Positions 36,440 to 48,300 of a stretch of 64,000 nt of DNA are shown one piece after another. The DNA is from Symbiodinium natans (Eukaryota > Sar > Dinophyceae > Suessiales > Symbiodiniaceae). Each line of letters opens with the position of its first letter. Positions within the stretch are counted from its first letter, which is position 1. Position numbers and translations under genes: made by a program. The notes beneath the pieces were generated by a model. The model was not told where the DNA came from and made no database searches. It saw only the letters and a list, made by a program, of their open reading frames with translations. The stretch is taken from assembly GCA_905221605.1 (NCBI GenBank), contig CAJNDS010000935.1, positions 790,868 to 854,867 of the forward strand, given 5' to 3'.

Positions 36440-37960
36440 CCAGTAGAGAGCAAGGCAGTGCCAAGCAACAAACACCCAAACATCCACGCACCCCTCGACT
36501 CCACCTTCACTCCTTACATGCCAGAGTCCGAGAGCTCAAAGCCCTCAACTCTTGCAACCCAAGCGTAAAGCATACAAAACACTAAACCCCCTAAACCCCC
36601 TGCCTGAGGACCCAAAAAAAGGAAAAGGTACAACCCAGACAACACCGGCTTCTTTTTCTTAGGGGGTATTCCTTGTGTCACGAGACATCATCAGCATTCA
36701 GGGCAGATGAGCCGCACGACGGAGCGGGCCGACCTAGGTGTGGGGTGGTTAAGGGTTGAGGGTTTAGGGTTCAAGGGCCAAAGGTTAGGGTTTATGCTTT
36801 CAGTTTGCCGGGGGGGAAGGGGGTGTTTAGCGCTGCAGGGTTTATGGGGTTTAGGGTTTACGGTGCGGAGTTTCAGGATTTCGCTCAGGGAGCGCAGGAG
36901 CTAGAGGACAACACGTGTGGGGTTCATGAGGCATGTCAACCACTGCTGCTGGGGGCGGCGCGGAACAAGACCAACCACTGCTTCTGAGGGCGGCGCGGAA
37001 CAAGACAACCACTTCGCATGAGGGCGTCACAAAACTTAAAGACAAACGAAGATATGCAAGTACATAAGCCCTCGCATCATGCAATGGGATAAAGCCAAGC
37101 ACACTCAAAGCTGCTCCGATGGCGGAGTACGATGCTCGCAAGGCGAGTACACGCCGGGTTTAGGGTTCAGAGTTTAGGGATTAGGGTTTGGTGTTTCGGG
37201 TCCACTGTCTCCAGGATTGGCAATTTTGGGGTTTTGATGTTGGGGTTTAGTGGAGTCCCGGCTTTTTTAGGGGTGAGTGTGAGATGAGGGAAATGTCCGA
37301 GTCTATTTTGGAGGGTTTTCTTCTTGGCAAAAGACCTGGATCAAAGACCCAGATGAACACGGCCTTATCATGGGAGCTTGGGGCAAATGGGGTTAAAAAT
37401 CCTTCCAGAGATAGACGGTTCAGTAGTATTACTATCTTGTCGGTGTTCAATCTTGGATCATAGACTAAACATATGCGAATACCGTCAATGTTCTTTGCGG
37501 GTATGGATATACAGTTTCGCAGAATCTCTTTTAGATCCGTGGAAGGAGATTTCGCGGCTGGCTCCGGATGTCTTACTTCATTCGCGGGGGCCTTAGAGGC
37601 CGCAAACTGAGGGAGTGCAGCTTTACCATAAGCAAGGATTCAAGAGTAAACTTGAGATCCATGTAGGAGCTTAGGGTTTCCACCGCCGCCAACACCAGAC
37701 ACTGTTCTCGCGCCGCCGCACATCCATGATCTGCAGCATGACACGTAGTATGAAAAGCCTGTAAATACATCTGAAGTGATCATCTAGCCATCCTGGCAAT
37801 CGCATGAAGCGAAAGCCCAATAGTGGCTCTCAGAATAACCGTTCTCCTAGGAAGTCTTGACGCAACCGAAGGACTGGGGATAAGGAGGCATCAGCCTTAA
37901 AATATCTGAAAATTAAACAATGACCTTTCTATGTGCTTGCAGGCAATTCCACATGATAAC
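36440..37960. other. Unassigned region with few repeats
   Basis: About 1.5 kb with almost no telomere-type repeat. It holds a tandem duplication of about 45 bp near 36945-37010 (GGCGGCGCGGAACAAGACCA and CGGCGCGGAACAAGACAACC). Several short open frames exist but none shows a recognisable domain. It may contain exons I cannot identify. Confidence 0.4.
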
Positions 37961-38613
37961 CTATCATATCTTATCTAAGTTCTAAAGATCTGTGTTAGTC
38001 CACACGTCAAAAGTAGGACGACAGCAAAACGACGGAGGTACGACGGTGGGACGACGGAGGGACGATGGTGGGACGACGGAGGGACGAGGGCAAGACGACG
38101 GAGGGACGACGGCAGGATGACGGGGGGACGACGGCAGGACGACGGGGGGACGACGGACGACGGGGGGACCGCGCCGTCGTCGCACCTTCGTCGCGCCGTC
38201 GTCACGCTGTCATAAGGCCTAGTTTAAGCCCAAACTAGGCCTCATTTCCCGTCATAAGGCCTAGTCTAGTTCAAGCCCAAACTAGGCCTTATGACGGCGG
38301 GACGACGGCGGGACGTAGGCGGGACGACGGCAGGCCGACGGTGGGACGACGGCGCGACGACGACGCGACGACGGCGCGACGACGGCGCGACAGCCGTCGT
38401 CCTCTCGTCGTCCCCCCGTCGTCACCCCGTCGTCGCGCCATCGCACCCTGTCGTCGCGCCGTCGTCACCCCGTCGTCGCGCCGTCGTCACCCCGTCGTCG
38501 CGCAGTCGTCGCCCCATCGTCGCCCCGTCAAAGCCCTGACGTCTAGACCTCTCTAGCTGGACTAGAAACCATACCCCACATATCTCTAGAACTTAGATAA
38601 ATCATATCATAGT
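37961..38613. mobile_element. Inverted-repeat element carrying GACGACGG minisatellites
   Basis: The outer arms CTTATCTAAGTTCTAAAGAT (from about 37969) and ATCTCTAGAACTTAGATAAA (to about 38602) are inverted. Inside is a G-strand minisatellite (GGGACGACGG-type, about 38040-38165). A centre of two copies of CATAAGGCCTAG plus AAGCCCAAACTAGGCCT follows at 38211-38295, each palindromic. Then come another GACGACGG run (38296-38395) and its inverted form CGTCGTC (38396-38530). The whole folds on itself at several scales. Arg/Pro-rich open frames here are minisatellite translations. Confidence 0.7.
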
Positions 38614-41500
38614 ACGCTTAAAACCCTAACTCTCAATATGATAACTTATCATATCATGTTCTCCAGAGGAGAATTTAACCCGTACCAACAAGCACTAAAC
38701 CCTAAACCCTAAACCCTACACCCTAAACCCTAAACCCTAAACCCTAAACTCTAAACCCTAAACCCTAAACCCTAAACCCTAAACCCTAAACCCTTAAACC
38801 CTCAACCGAACTGAGAGCCGCGACGCGACTGGGGATTGGCAGCTCGAGCAGCTCCTCGTGGCTGCTCATGGAGCGGTGGTGGCTCTCCTTTGCTTAGGGT
38901 TTAGGGTTTAGGGTTTAGGGTTTAGGGTTTAGGGTTTAGGGTTTAGGGTTTGGGGTTTAGGGTTTAGGGTTTAGGGTTTGGGGTTTGGGGTTTAGGGTTT
39001 GGGGTTTAGGGTTTAGGGTCGGGAATGAGGGTATGAAGCTTAGTTCTCACAGTCCAAGAGCCTGATAAGGCGGATAAGGGAACAACGACCCTAGACCCCA
39101 AACCCTAAACCCTCATCACTAAACCCCAATCACAAAACCCTAGTTACGAATTGCAATCAATTCAGGCTCGCGGTGTTTCGCCTTTTGGGTTCGGGCTTCG
39201 CTGGCAACATGAAAAAAACTGAACAAACCCTAACCCTAAACCCTAAACCCTGAACCCCTAAACCCTAAACCCTAATCCCTGAACCCAAAACCCTAAGCCC
39301 TAAACCGTGAACCCTGAGGTAGGGTGTGGCCAACAGTGATATGGTCGACGATAAAGCCGATCTGGGCGTTGCGATGACTGAGTAGAAGCCCTCGTCGCGC
39401 GGCGGCTTCTCAGGCTTAACTTAGGGTTTAGGGTCTAGGGTCTAGGGTCTAGGGCTTAAGGTTTAGGGTTTAGGGTTTAGGGTTTAGGGCTTAGGGTTTA
39501 GGGTTTCGGGTTTGAGATTGCCTCCTTCATCTTTGCTTCGGTGAAGAACCGCTCTTTGAGTCTACCGAAGAACTGCGGTACATCAGCGAAGTGAGCTGAC
39601 ATTCGGGAGCCTTGGTTCTCCCCTGCAACGCAGCAATCTTGTTCTTGTCGTGCCTTCTATCCCAAACATTCGGTGGAAACGTGGACCCCGCTAGAACCGC
39701 TAAGAAACCATTCCTAAACAGGGTTTAGGGTTCAGGGCGCAGGGATCAACAATGTTCTTAAGAATAGGGCTCAGGGTTTAGGGGTTTAGTAGGGTTTAGG
39801 GTTGAAAGGGTTGAAAGGGTTGAAAGGGTTGAAAGGGTTGAAAGGGTTGAAAGGGTTGAAAGGGCTGAAAGGGCTGAAAGGGTTGAAAGGGTTGAAAGGG
39901 TTGAAAGGGTTGAAAGGGTTGAAAGGGTTGAAAGGGTTTAGGGTTTAGGGGTTTAGGGGTTTAGTAGGGTTTAGGGTTGGGGTTTTAATGTTCCCATGGA
40001 CACATCGACCCTTCTTCTGACCCCCTAAAGCTGCAGAAGCACTAAGGCCCAAAGGCTTTGAGCCTCCTACACCGTAGTTTTGGGTTGAGGCTGATTAGGG
40101 TTTAGGGCTTAGGTTTTAGGTTTAGGGTTTAGGTTTTGGGGTTTTAGGGTTAAGGGTATTTGGGGGGTGTTCGGGGAATTCGGGGCATGTTTGGGATACT
40201 TGGGGTGATTTAGGGTTCAGGGCTTGACTCAGTTCGCCCGACATCCCCGGAGTGATCCATCCTCTGGCATACGCTTTCTACCAACTCAGCCTAAGCCCCT
40301 AAACCCTAAACCCTAGACCCTAAACCCCAAACCCTAAACCCTCACAATCGGGATCCTGTGTTCATCCTAGACCTAAACCAACCCCATGCATCTCGTCTGC
40401 TCTAGGTGCCAGGCGAAGTAGCCCCCGATCCCATCGCGAATCTCGACAATCTCGCAGGGCTTGGGGTTTTGGGTTTTGGGCTTAGGGTTTAGGGTTTTGA
40501 GCTTAGGGTTTAGGTTTAGGGTTTAGGGCTTACGGTTTAGGGCTTAGGGTTTAGGGTTTAGGGCTTGGGGTTTAGGGTTCAGGGCTTTTGTAGGGTTTAG
40601 GGACTAGGGTTGAGGGCTCAGGGTTTAGGGTTTAGGGTTACCGACTGTCAAGCATCTTGAGCATGACCTCTACCCGCCCTCGCGGACAACAAGTCCTACA
40701 ATACTGCCTGGAAGGGATTGAGGGGTTCAAGGTTTACATAGGGTTTAGGGTTTAGGGTTTATGGCTTAGGGTTTAGGGTTTAGGGTTTAAGGCTTAGGGT
40801 TTGTGGCTTAGGGTTTAGGGCTTAGGGTTGCGAATCACCCAACAACATCTAAGTCCAGATGGGTTGCAGGGATTCATATGGCTACTTGAATTTATGGGTT
40901 TTCCTGGGGCCCCGCAAATTTAGGGTACCCAACAAGGGACCCTCAATTAGAGAACTCACCATATAATTTAGGGTGCCCAACAAGGGACCCTCATTGAAAG
41001 AACTCACCAGATCGACTTGTCGAGTCTAACTCAGATGCCAGGTCGCGCAACATGCGACCAAGCTCACATCGGTAGGGCATCAGAGCAGTTTGGGGTTTAG
41101 CGTTTCGGGTTTAGGGTTTAGGGTTTAGGGTTTAGGGTGTAAAGGCACAGCTGGCAAAAACATCATGGAGGGTGGCGAGTGGGGCCTTATTCTGGGTAGG
41201 AGGTAGTTCTGCAGATGGGAGTACAGGACCATGAACTTTGCGAAGCCCTTAAAATGAGCCTTGGTGCCCATTTCATCGAGGTCGGGCACGCGGCTGAGTG
41301 TCGAGGAAATCCTTTGCAGGGTTTAGGGCTAGGGCCTCCCTAAACCCCAAACCCCAAACCCCAAACCCCAAACCCCAAACCCCAAACCCCAAACCCTACA
41401 CCCTAAACCTAAACCCGAAACAACCTCAGGGCTGGACAGCGACTGGCTGTTGGTTGTTTGGGCTGGGTTTGTGCTGTCAGCCCGCAATCCCGAACAGACA
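38614..41500. repeat. Mosaic of telomere-type arrays, part 9
   Basis: CCCTAAA at 38697-38800, TTTAGGG at 38895-39020, TTTAGGG at 39422-39510, a 9-mer GGGTTGAAA array at 39800-39938, degenerate G-rich blocks at 40080-40160, 40455-40640 and 40738-40830, TTTAGGG at 41112-41140, CCCCAAA at 41341-41395. The direct repeat TTTAGGGT(a/g)CCCAACAAGGGAC occurs at about 40919 and 40968, a local duplication of about 50 bp. Confidence 0.8.
39800..39938 (+). repeat. GGGTTGAAA 9-mer tandem array
   Basis: About 15 copies of the 9-mer, two of them GGGCTGAAA, flanked on both sides by TTTAGGG-type sequence (TTTAGTAGGG TTTAGGG). Confidence 0.95.
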
Positions 41501-42762
41501 TGACAAACCCTAATTGAGCCTTAGCCCTGAACCCAAATCCCAACAAGAAGCAGTGTCGCAGCGCTGCCGACGTAATATAGGGGCCTGCATAATTAGAACA
41601 GGCTTTGGGGGGGGATATTGTGGTATAAATATCAAGGGATCATAAGGGACTACTAGCAATTCTTCCGACCCCCATATTTTACGCAGTGAGGAGTTCATGA
41701 GTACCCTGAGGTTAGACGTCTTCCATCCCGCAGCCTCATAAAGGGGCAAGCCGCACCCCCCCCCTCCTCCCGAAGAAAACACGACGAAGAACACACGTAT
41801 GACAAATCTAAAAAGTCATGGCGATGGCAGCATGAGGGTGGTGGTGGTGGTGGTGGTGGGGGTGGTGGGGTGGTGGGAGGGGGGTGGAAATCAATCACGC
41901 TCGCCCGACGCTCCCTCCCTTTTTTTCAACACGCGTGCGGAGAAAATGCGCTCAAAGGGCAGCCTTATAAAATTGCAAAAAAAGGTTACGGCGCTCAAGA
42001 AAGCAGCCTTGAAAAACAATTAAACACACTGCAGCCCAGCGGGGCTAATGTAAGGGCCAGACCCGCAGTAGTCAACGACCCCATTTGCTCATCTAAATTG
42101 ACCAATGACTGAAAGTGCACGTGCCCAGCAATGTTTTCAGATGATTGTTCGGTTTCATCTTGATGTTTGCTTTTTGATATTGTTGATGCAGCACCCAAAA
42201 AGAATCAGAGGCATTCCTGTGCTGCTCCAAGGAACTCGCGCCCCAAACAAACATCACAGACAAGAAGATGCTTCAGGGTTTAAAGTGCAGAGTTGGGACG
42301 CATGCCTGGGAATGACCAGCGATTACGAGATCATGGAAGTTCGTAGCAGCAATCAAGGAAGACACTCAGACTCATGTCTACGCATACGCACATGCATACA
42401 TGCACAGTCACTTATGCGCACGCCTCCGTGCGCGCGTGCGTCTGTACGTATACGCAGGAAGATATGGACCTAAATGTCCCACATCTTAAAACTTGCTGGG
42501 CCTGTTCTCTGCAGGATTCGGATGGGGCATGCCAGGGATACTCTGCTGTGGGAGTAGCCTTGGTTGCCAGGGTGACCCGAGGAGAATAACTGAACAAAAG
42601 CCTATCAACCCCACACGGGCGGGACAAAAACTCAAGCCTGAAAGCCGGGTTTAGGGTTTTTTTCTGATTCATGGGTTTGGGTCAGTCTCAACATGCCGTC
42701 AACCGCAGCCCTAAGCAAAACATCGGAGCAACAGCGTCCGCAATGTTTAAGTCGAGTAAAGG

Positions 42763-42871
42763 TACTTGGAGATTCAGGGTACTTAGAACCCCAATTATAG
42801 CTGTACTTTTACGGCCCTAGGCTATCAGTAGCTTGCAACTGGTCTTGTAAGTACCCGTGAACCTCCGAGTA
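42763..42871. mobile_element. Foldback element related to FB-A
   Basis: Starts TACTTGGAGATTCAGGGTAC and ends GTACCCGTGAACCTCCGAGTA, an inverted pair. It has no telomere-type insertion. A 25-bp direct duplication (ATAGGCTTCGGGCCTCGAGA) follows at 42869-42920. Confidence 0.6.
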
Positions 42872-43743
42872 TAGGCTTCGGGCCTCGAGACTCATATAGG
42901 CTTCGGGCCTCGAGACTCATAGTTCCATCAACTCCACCCAATCTAACAGAATCTAGAGGACAGCAACGGTTTCTCTTCTGTCACTGCGATGAGAGCTTCA
43001 AGCTCATATGAAGAGGTAGTCGAGCGCTAAGACCGAATGCAAAAGCAGAGGTTGAAAGTTTGCTCACCAAAAGCGAATCAGCTTGGTTGAAACCTGGATG
43101 CAAGGTAGGAAACGAAAAATTAAGTTTGCAATGACACAGAAGTGAAGTTCTTTGAAGCAATGTAACCCTTAGGGACATTGCTTACAGTCGGGTTGAAATA
43201 TCGAGGAAATAGAGGTTTTCCGAAGCAAACAGGCAACACCATCGACAAGAAATAATGGACGTATAGACAGGACACAGAGGTTCGCATATTAAAGTGCACA
43301 GGAACACAGGGTTTAGGGTTTAGGGTTTAAGGGTCCAAGGTTTCTATTTCAAGAAGCGAAGAAAGTAGAGCGGAAATTATGCATGTTCTTGTCACTGAGA
43401 TACAGATCTGCCGATTCAAAGAAGGTTTGCTTCGAACATTCCGGGGACATACCAGATTTCTTACTAAAACCTAAAGCAAATAGCAGTGTCCCAGGTTAAG
43501 TACAGCTCCTAAAAGCCAAAGGACAAACACACGAAGCAACAGCCAACAAGCACAGTTCCACCCCTTGGCAGGTTGCAAGGTGTCGCGCGTACCTCTGTTA
43601 CCCTAAACCCTAAACCCTAAACCTCTGTTACATGCCAAGGCGAGACGCCGCACAGCTGCGCCCCGGAGGCCCTCTCTGAAGCGGCCGCGGGAGTGACCGC
43701 TTGTAGTGCAGAAACAAGGGAGGCATGGCAAGGTCAGAAAGGA

Positions 43744-43855
43744 TACCACTACTTGCTTAAGACCCCCGAAAAAATTAGCAAACAATCTTCCTTATTCAGG
43801 GTAATATAGGGGTATCATTGTTTATTCTGTTGGGGTTCTTAAGCAAATAGTAGTA
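43744..43855. mobile_element. Foldback element, family FB-F
   Basis: Starts TACCACTACTTGCTTAAG and ends CTTAAGCAAATAGTAGTA, with inner ACAATCTTCC and TAATATAGGGG. Fragments with the same CTTAAGCAAATAGT or TTTGCTTAAG ends occur near 3749, 22260 and 26841. Confidence 0.65.
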
Positions 43856-44744
43856 TAGCGACACGGGCGTGGCAAATGGCTGGCAGGCTCTGCGAGGAAT
43901 CGCAGCGCAGACTGAGCGGTACAGTGGCAACTCGTCTGACATCTGCTTTCCACCAGCTAGCAGTGCGTCGTTGAGACTCCCGAAGGTGCCGACATCTCCA
44001 TCCTGACAAGGGACGCCCTGTTCGAGTGGCTTGATGCATATAGAAATGCAAGTGAATGGCGATGTGTGCAGAACTGTGCTAGGAAAATCTTGCTGAGTCG
44101 CCATGTTTCTGTTGCAGTTGGGCGCGTTGTGACGAGGACGATTTGTTTCATCTGCTTCAGTTTTCCCCCTTGGTCTTCCAAGCTTAGACTCCGCTGGTCT
44201 GCATGGCAATGGTGATTCCAATGATGTTTCAACCAGCACCAAGTCGCATCAGCTCCAGTAGTGCATGTGCAGTAACATAGCAAGTTTGGGGTTTAGGACG
44301 CAATATTTGAACCATTTGAAGTGCTTACCACAGCATTTTTGCATTTGTTTCACTCTTTTTCCGTGAGCCATTTGAACAATTTTCCAATTTGACAAGGCTG
44401 CCTTGAGTGGCGCCATTTAAAGCTGGCTTGGTGCATAGCCCTAAACCCGAAAGCCTAAACCCTAAACCCTAAACCCTGAACCCTGAACCCTAAACCCTAA
44501 ACCCTAAACTTGTTTCACTTTTTCTGCACTGTGTGCACGTTGGCCAAAAGGAAATCTTTTTTTCATGGAGTTCTTCCGAGGTAAGAAGCTCCATCCCCAA
44601 AGTACTGTGTTACATTGTTTAGGTCCTTCTCGTATGCTATATTTTGCTTTCCTGAGGTTTGCGTGGGCTTTGTTGCTTTCGATCTTCCATATGGGCTTGG
44701 GGTTTCTCATCTCGGAAGAACTTCTGGCGGGGCGCGGCCTTTTG

Positions 44745-44876
44745 AAGGAGTTCACGAATTTAGCGTTGAATCGCAAAAGTAAAATCATACTTAATTCGTG
44801 AACTCCTTATTTGGTAAGCCGAGGGGGGAGTTACACGGGCGGGACTTCGTCCCCGGATGCCGCAGTGTAACTCCTC
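44745..44876. other. Two adjacent hairpins, possible structured RNA
   Basis: The first hairpin has 16-bp perfect arms (AAGGAGTTCACGAATT at 44745, complement ending 44808). The second has arms GGAGTTACAC (44827) and GTGTAACTCC (ending 44874), with an inner GGGAC-TTC-GTCCC stem. Function is unknown. This could be a foldback element remnant or a structured transcript. Confidence 0.4.
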
Positions 44877-45076
44877 TCTCGGAGGGTTCCGTTTTTTTGA
44901 CCATGCCCAATTCCCTTTAAGTGTTGCGTGTATGTAGGTGAAGTAGGTATCGTTTTAGTTTGTGTGATTTCGATGGATGAAGATTAGGGAAGGGGTTAAA
45001 GGGAATTGGTGTTTGAGATCCACTTTCACGGGCCTAGCCCCTTTGCTCATCTTTTTCGCATGGATTGTAGAGGAAT

Positions 45077-45306
45077 CCGCCGACCCTTGCGGGGGCGCCA
45101 GGGAAGCTTTCGAGCGCGACTCCCGGCCTCCGGACCCACCTCGCACCCAGCGACATGACCGCCTTGCTTCTGGACCGTTGACCCTGCGGACACAGCCAAC
45201 CACATCCAGCTGTCCGCAAGTGCTGCTCACATCTGAGCAAATACACCAACAGCTCCAGCGAGGACGCTTGCCAGATGGCAGGCGATGCCAGTATCGGGGT
45301 CGGCGG
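45077..45306. mobile_element. Repeat element with CCGCCGACCC inverted ends (copy 3)
   Basis: Starts CCGCCGACCC and ends GGGTCGGCGG, like the elements at 12743 and 28872, but it lacks their poly-G and poly-C tracts and its interior is different. It lies 58 bp downstream of the last recognisable VPS4 exon. Same ends with a different interior suggests a family of non-autonomous elements. Confidence 0.5.
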
Positions 45307-45363
45307 GACTGAAACACAACGGACGCACATGACCTGCACACTGTAATTACTGTAAGCACCCAG

Positions 45364-48300
45364 CCCAGGTGAAGCTTCAGTAGCTCCAGCCGGGCCTCCG
45401 AATCCTCAGGCGTCCCACACGAGTTGGCATGTGACGACAGGGCCTCTGGTCCACTGGTGCTGATGTTCCTAAAGCCTAAACCCTAAACCCGGCTCGGTCA
45501 CAAGCTGGCAAGGGAATGTAGATCCGTTTCTCGAAGCGGCGGCGGATCGCCAAGTCGAGGTCCTGCGCGCACATCGCAGGCCACACCATACTCGGAGGTT
45601 CATGGCACCTATTAACCAGTTCTACCTGTACCTATGACTGTACCTATAGCCATATTAGGGCACTTGAGGGGCCTATAAATGGGTCATTGGTATTAGAATT
45701 GGTTGGTAAGTACCATGAACCTCCAAGGAGCACGTGCATATGCTCACATAGGCTTACATGAACTCAATACCCACGAACCTAAGGTTCGGGGTTTAGGGTT
45801 TAGGGTTTGAGGGTTTAGGGTTTTAGGGTTCTAGGGTTTAGGGTTTTAGGGCGGCGGCAGGCGGTCCCAAGGAGTGTTCGTTGCCCCAAGGGCCAAGATT
45901 TGGGAGCTGTCCTTCCCGACCTTTGCAGCTCACGTCTTCGAGCGCGCAAGCGCATGACAACACAAGCTTATTTCAACGCCGACCGTCCCAGCGCCGGGCC
46001 CCATCCATCCTCCGAATGCGTGACCAGACACCACGGCGCAAACAAGTTGAAGTGCCCCGGAAGCAAGCAGAACACAGCAACAACATTCATAAGGAACAGC
46101 TCTACCCAGAGAGCCCGAGACCCCTTGGTTAAGGAATATACCTTAAAACATATTGGTATCCTCAATACAAAATTAAGGTCTATTCCCTTATTTACGGAGT
46201 ATTGGGCTCTTTGGGTAATGGCAGTGCAGCTCAAGGCTCTGGGCGAGAAAGTCGGTCTTGATCCCGATCCACGAGCGCCGCACAGGGAGTCCACCTAAAG
46301 AAGCAAGAGAAGGGATCCCTAAACCCTAAACCCTTAACCCTAACCCCCAACCCCTAACCTCCAAACCCTAAACCCTAACGCCTAACCCCGAAACCCTAAC
46401 CCCTAAACCCTAACGCCTAACCCCTAAACCCTAACCCCTAAACCCTAACCCCTAAACCCTAAACCCTAAAATCCTAAAACCCTAAGCCCTGGTTGGGAGT
46501 TTGCCTTGCGAGAAGAGCTGAATTCGGTGGCAGCTGACTTTTGGGGGCCCCTGCTTCGCAAAGCCATACAACTGTGCTTGCGCCTTACTGGTTCCTTTGC
46601 GTGGGTTTGCGAAGATCTCCGGTTCTCAGATGCTGACACGTATAGACACGGATAGCGTGATTCTGTGGGTCTCATGCATGCAGATATTTCTCGCTTAGCT
46701 CACTTGGGGGTTAAGTAAACCCTACCCTTTCGTTCCGTGGCTCGCTCAATTCCCTCTCCTGGAGCTTTCATCAAAACATCAAAGCGGGGCTGGGGGGGTT
46801 TTCGAGAATGAGGGACCCCCCAATATAGGCCCCCAAGTAGGGTTTTAGCTTGGTGAGATAGAGCTACGGAACGACCACGGGCGAGAGCATCACCAGAGTC
46901 TCGGAAGAGCTATGGGGAATTCCACACCGTGGAGACCAAGTGAGGTCATGAAACACATTGGTTGGAGCGCATGCATGTACCGACCTGCCTCATCAACGAA
47001 GATAATCGACGGCTTCATTTTTCTGGCCGTCTCAAACAAGGTTCTCACCTCGAGGCATGGGGAAGAGCCCAGGCATGGGAAGAGTGTGCTATAGTGCGCG
47101 CTCCAGTCAGATCCAAGACGACCAACTTTGCCGCTTCAGGGTTTTGAATGGTGACTCCATGTGAAGCCTACATGTATGAAATGTAGATTCCATTCAGGAC
47201 TCTCTTGTCTGCAAGCCGAGTGAAATAATTTGCTACGGTGCTGTAACTTGCACCATGATTAGCTGCAGATCGATCTGCTCCAGCTGAGGAAGCGCCAAGT
47301 GCTGCGCATGGTCACTTCAGGCAAGTGGCAAGTCGAAGCACACAAGAGCTGAGTCCTTGACAAGCTTTTCGCTTTCGCCCATCCACATAGACACCTCAGC
47401 CATTTCAGCTGCAGATTCCCTGTTGACAACATATACAACATTCTGTCTGAGCATAAGGTCCCTGGCCAAATCAGACGATGAGATGCTAAAGAAGGTGGCA
47501 TCCGCCTGAAAACCATGACCCCTGTCTACTTGGTCTTCAGCGCTGGACATGCCGTGAGGCGATTCTGAAACAGTATCTTGCAAACGGCTTTGACCCGCAA
47601 ATACGCAGACCCCAAACCTACACCCTAACTGTAGGACATTCAGAAATGCTTGACTCCGGGTTCTGGAACGCCACAGAAAAGATCCTTTTGACATCAGGCC
47701 TCCGTGGCGCACGCTTTGGCCAGGTAGGATTTCCTGAGGCGTACTTAGGGCTGAGGGTTTAGGGGTTTTATGGTTTAGGGGGTGTAGCACGGGGTGTAGC
47801 GTTTGGGGATGCTTGACGTTGGGAGCACGGCAGGAATTCGTAACAAATGGCAAGCTGAAGCTGAGTTGGAGAAACGGTCCCTTTTAACCCCGCAAAACCC
47901 CAAACGAGCTCGAAACCCTGAGTAGCTTAACCCAACTCTGGGTGGGGCTCCTGCCCGCCCCAACTCGACGAAGATTCTCAAAACTAACTACGCAGCAAAA
48001 GGCACGCTGCAGGCATATGGGGCGAGAGAAGGCACAAACTTCGAGCCGAGGAAAGACGAGAAAAGGAGGGGCGCACCGAAGATAGGATCCCCATTTTGCC
48101 ATCTCTTCATCCACAAAAAAATAGGGCATGCTGATGTGCGCTGCAGCAATCACCAAGTCCAGAACCCTGTCCCTGGTGGGCCATAGAGGAGGATGCCGTG
48201 CCTGGAGGCTAATCAAACAACTGCAGCTCTGTAAAGAAACCGTGCGAGAAAGACCGCGATGGTAAGAGCCAAGACATCCTAACACCGCCCTGGGCATACG

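Larger units (their letters stand above)
41501..45070. other. Mostly unique, unassigned region
   Basis: Telomere-type repeat is reduced to short blocks (43308-43330, 43602-43622, 44446-44510). A (GGT)n run is at 41837-41885. Foldbacks lie at 42763-42871 and 43744-43855. Open frames of 60-148 codons occur on both strands, but none shows a domain I can name. Given the tiny exons seen in the next gene, coding exons could be present and missed. Confidence 0.4.

Noticed and set aside
37975-38556. Arg/Pro/Val-rich frames in the GACGACGG region
   Set aside because: Present in several frames and both strands because the minisatellite lacks stops; not genes.
43796-44242. A 148-codon minus frame as a gene
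   Set aside because: Ends inside foldback FB-F, has low-complexity composition and no recognisable domain; could hide an exon but cannot be supported.
47317-47853. A single 178-codon minus-strand gene
   Set aside because: It is a fortuitous fusion of two VPS4 exons (SISSSDL and VSMWMGESEKLVK) with intron sequence; the intron of about 70 bp between them removes cleanly.
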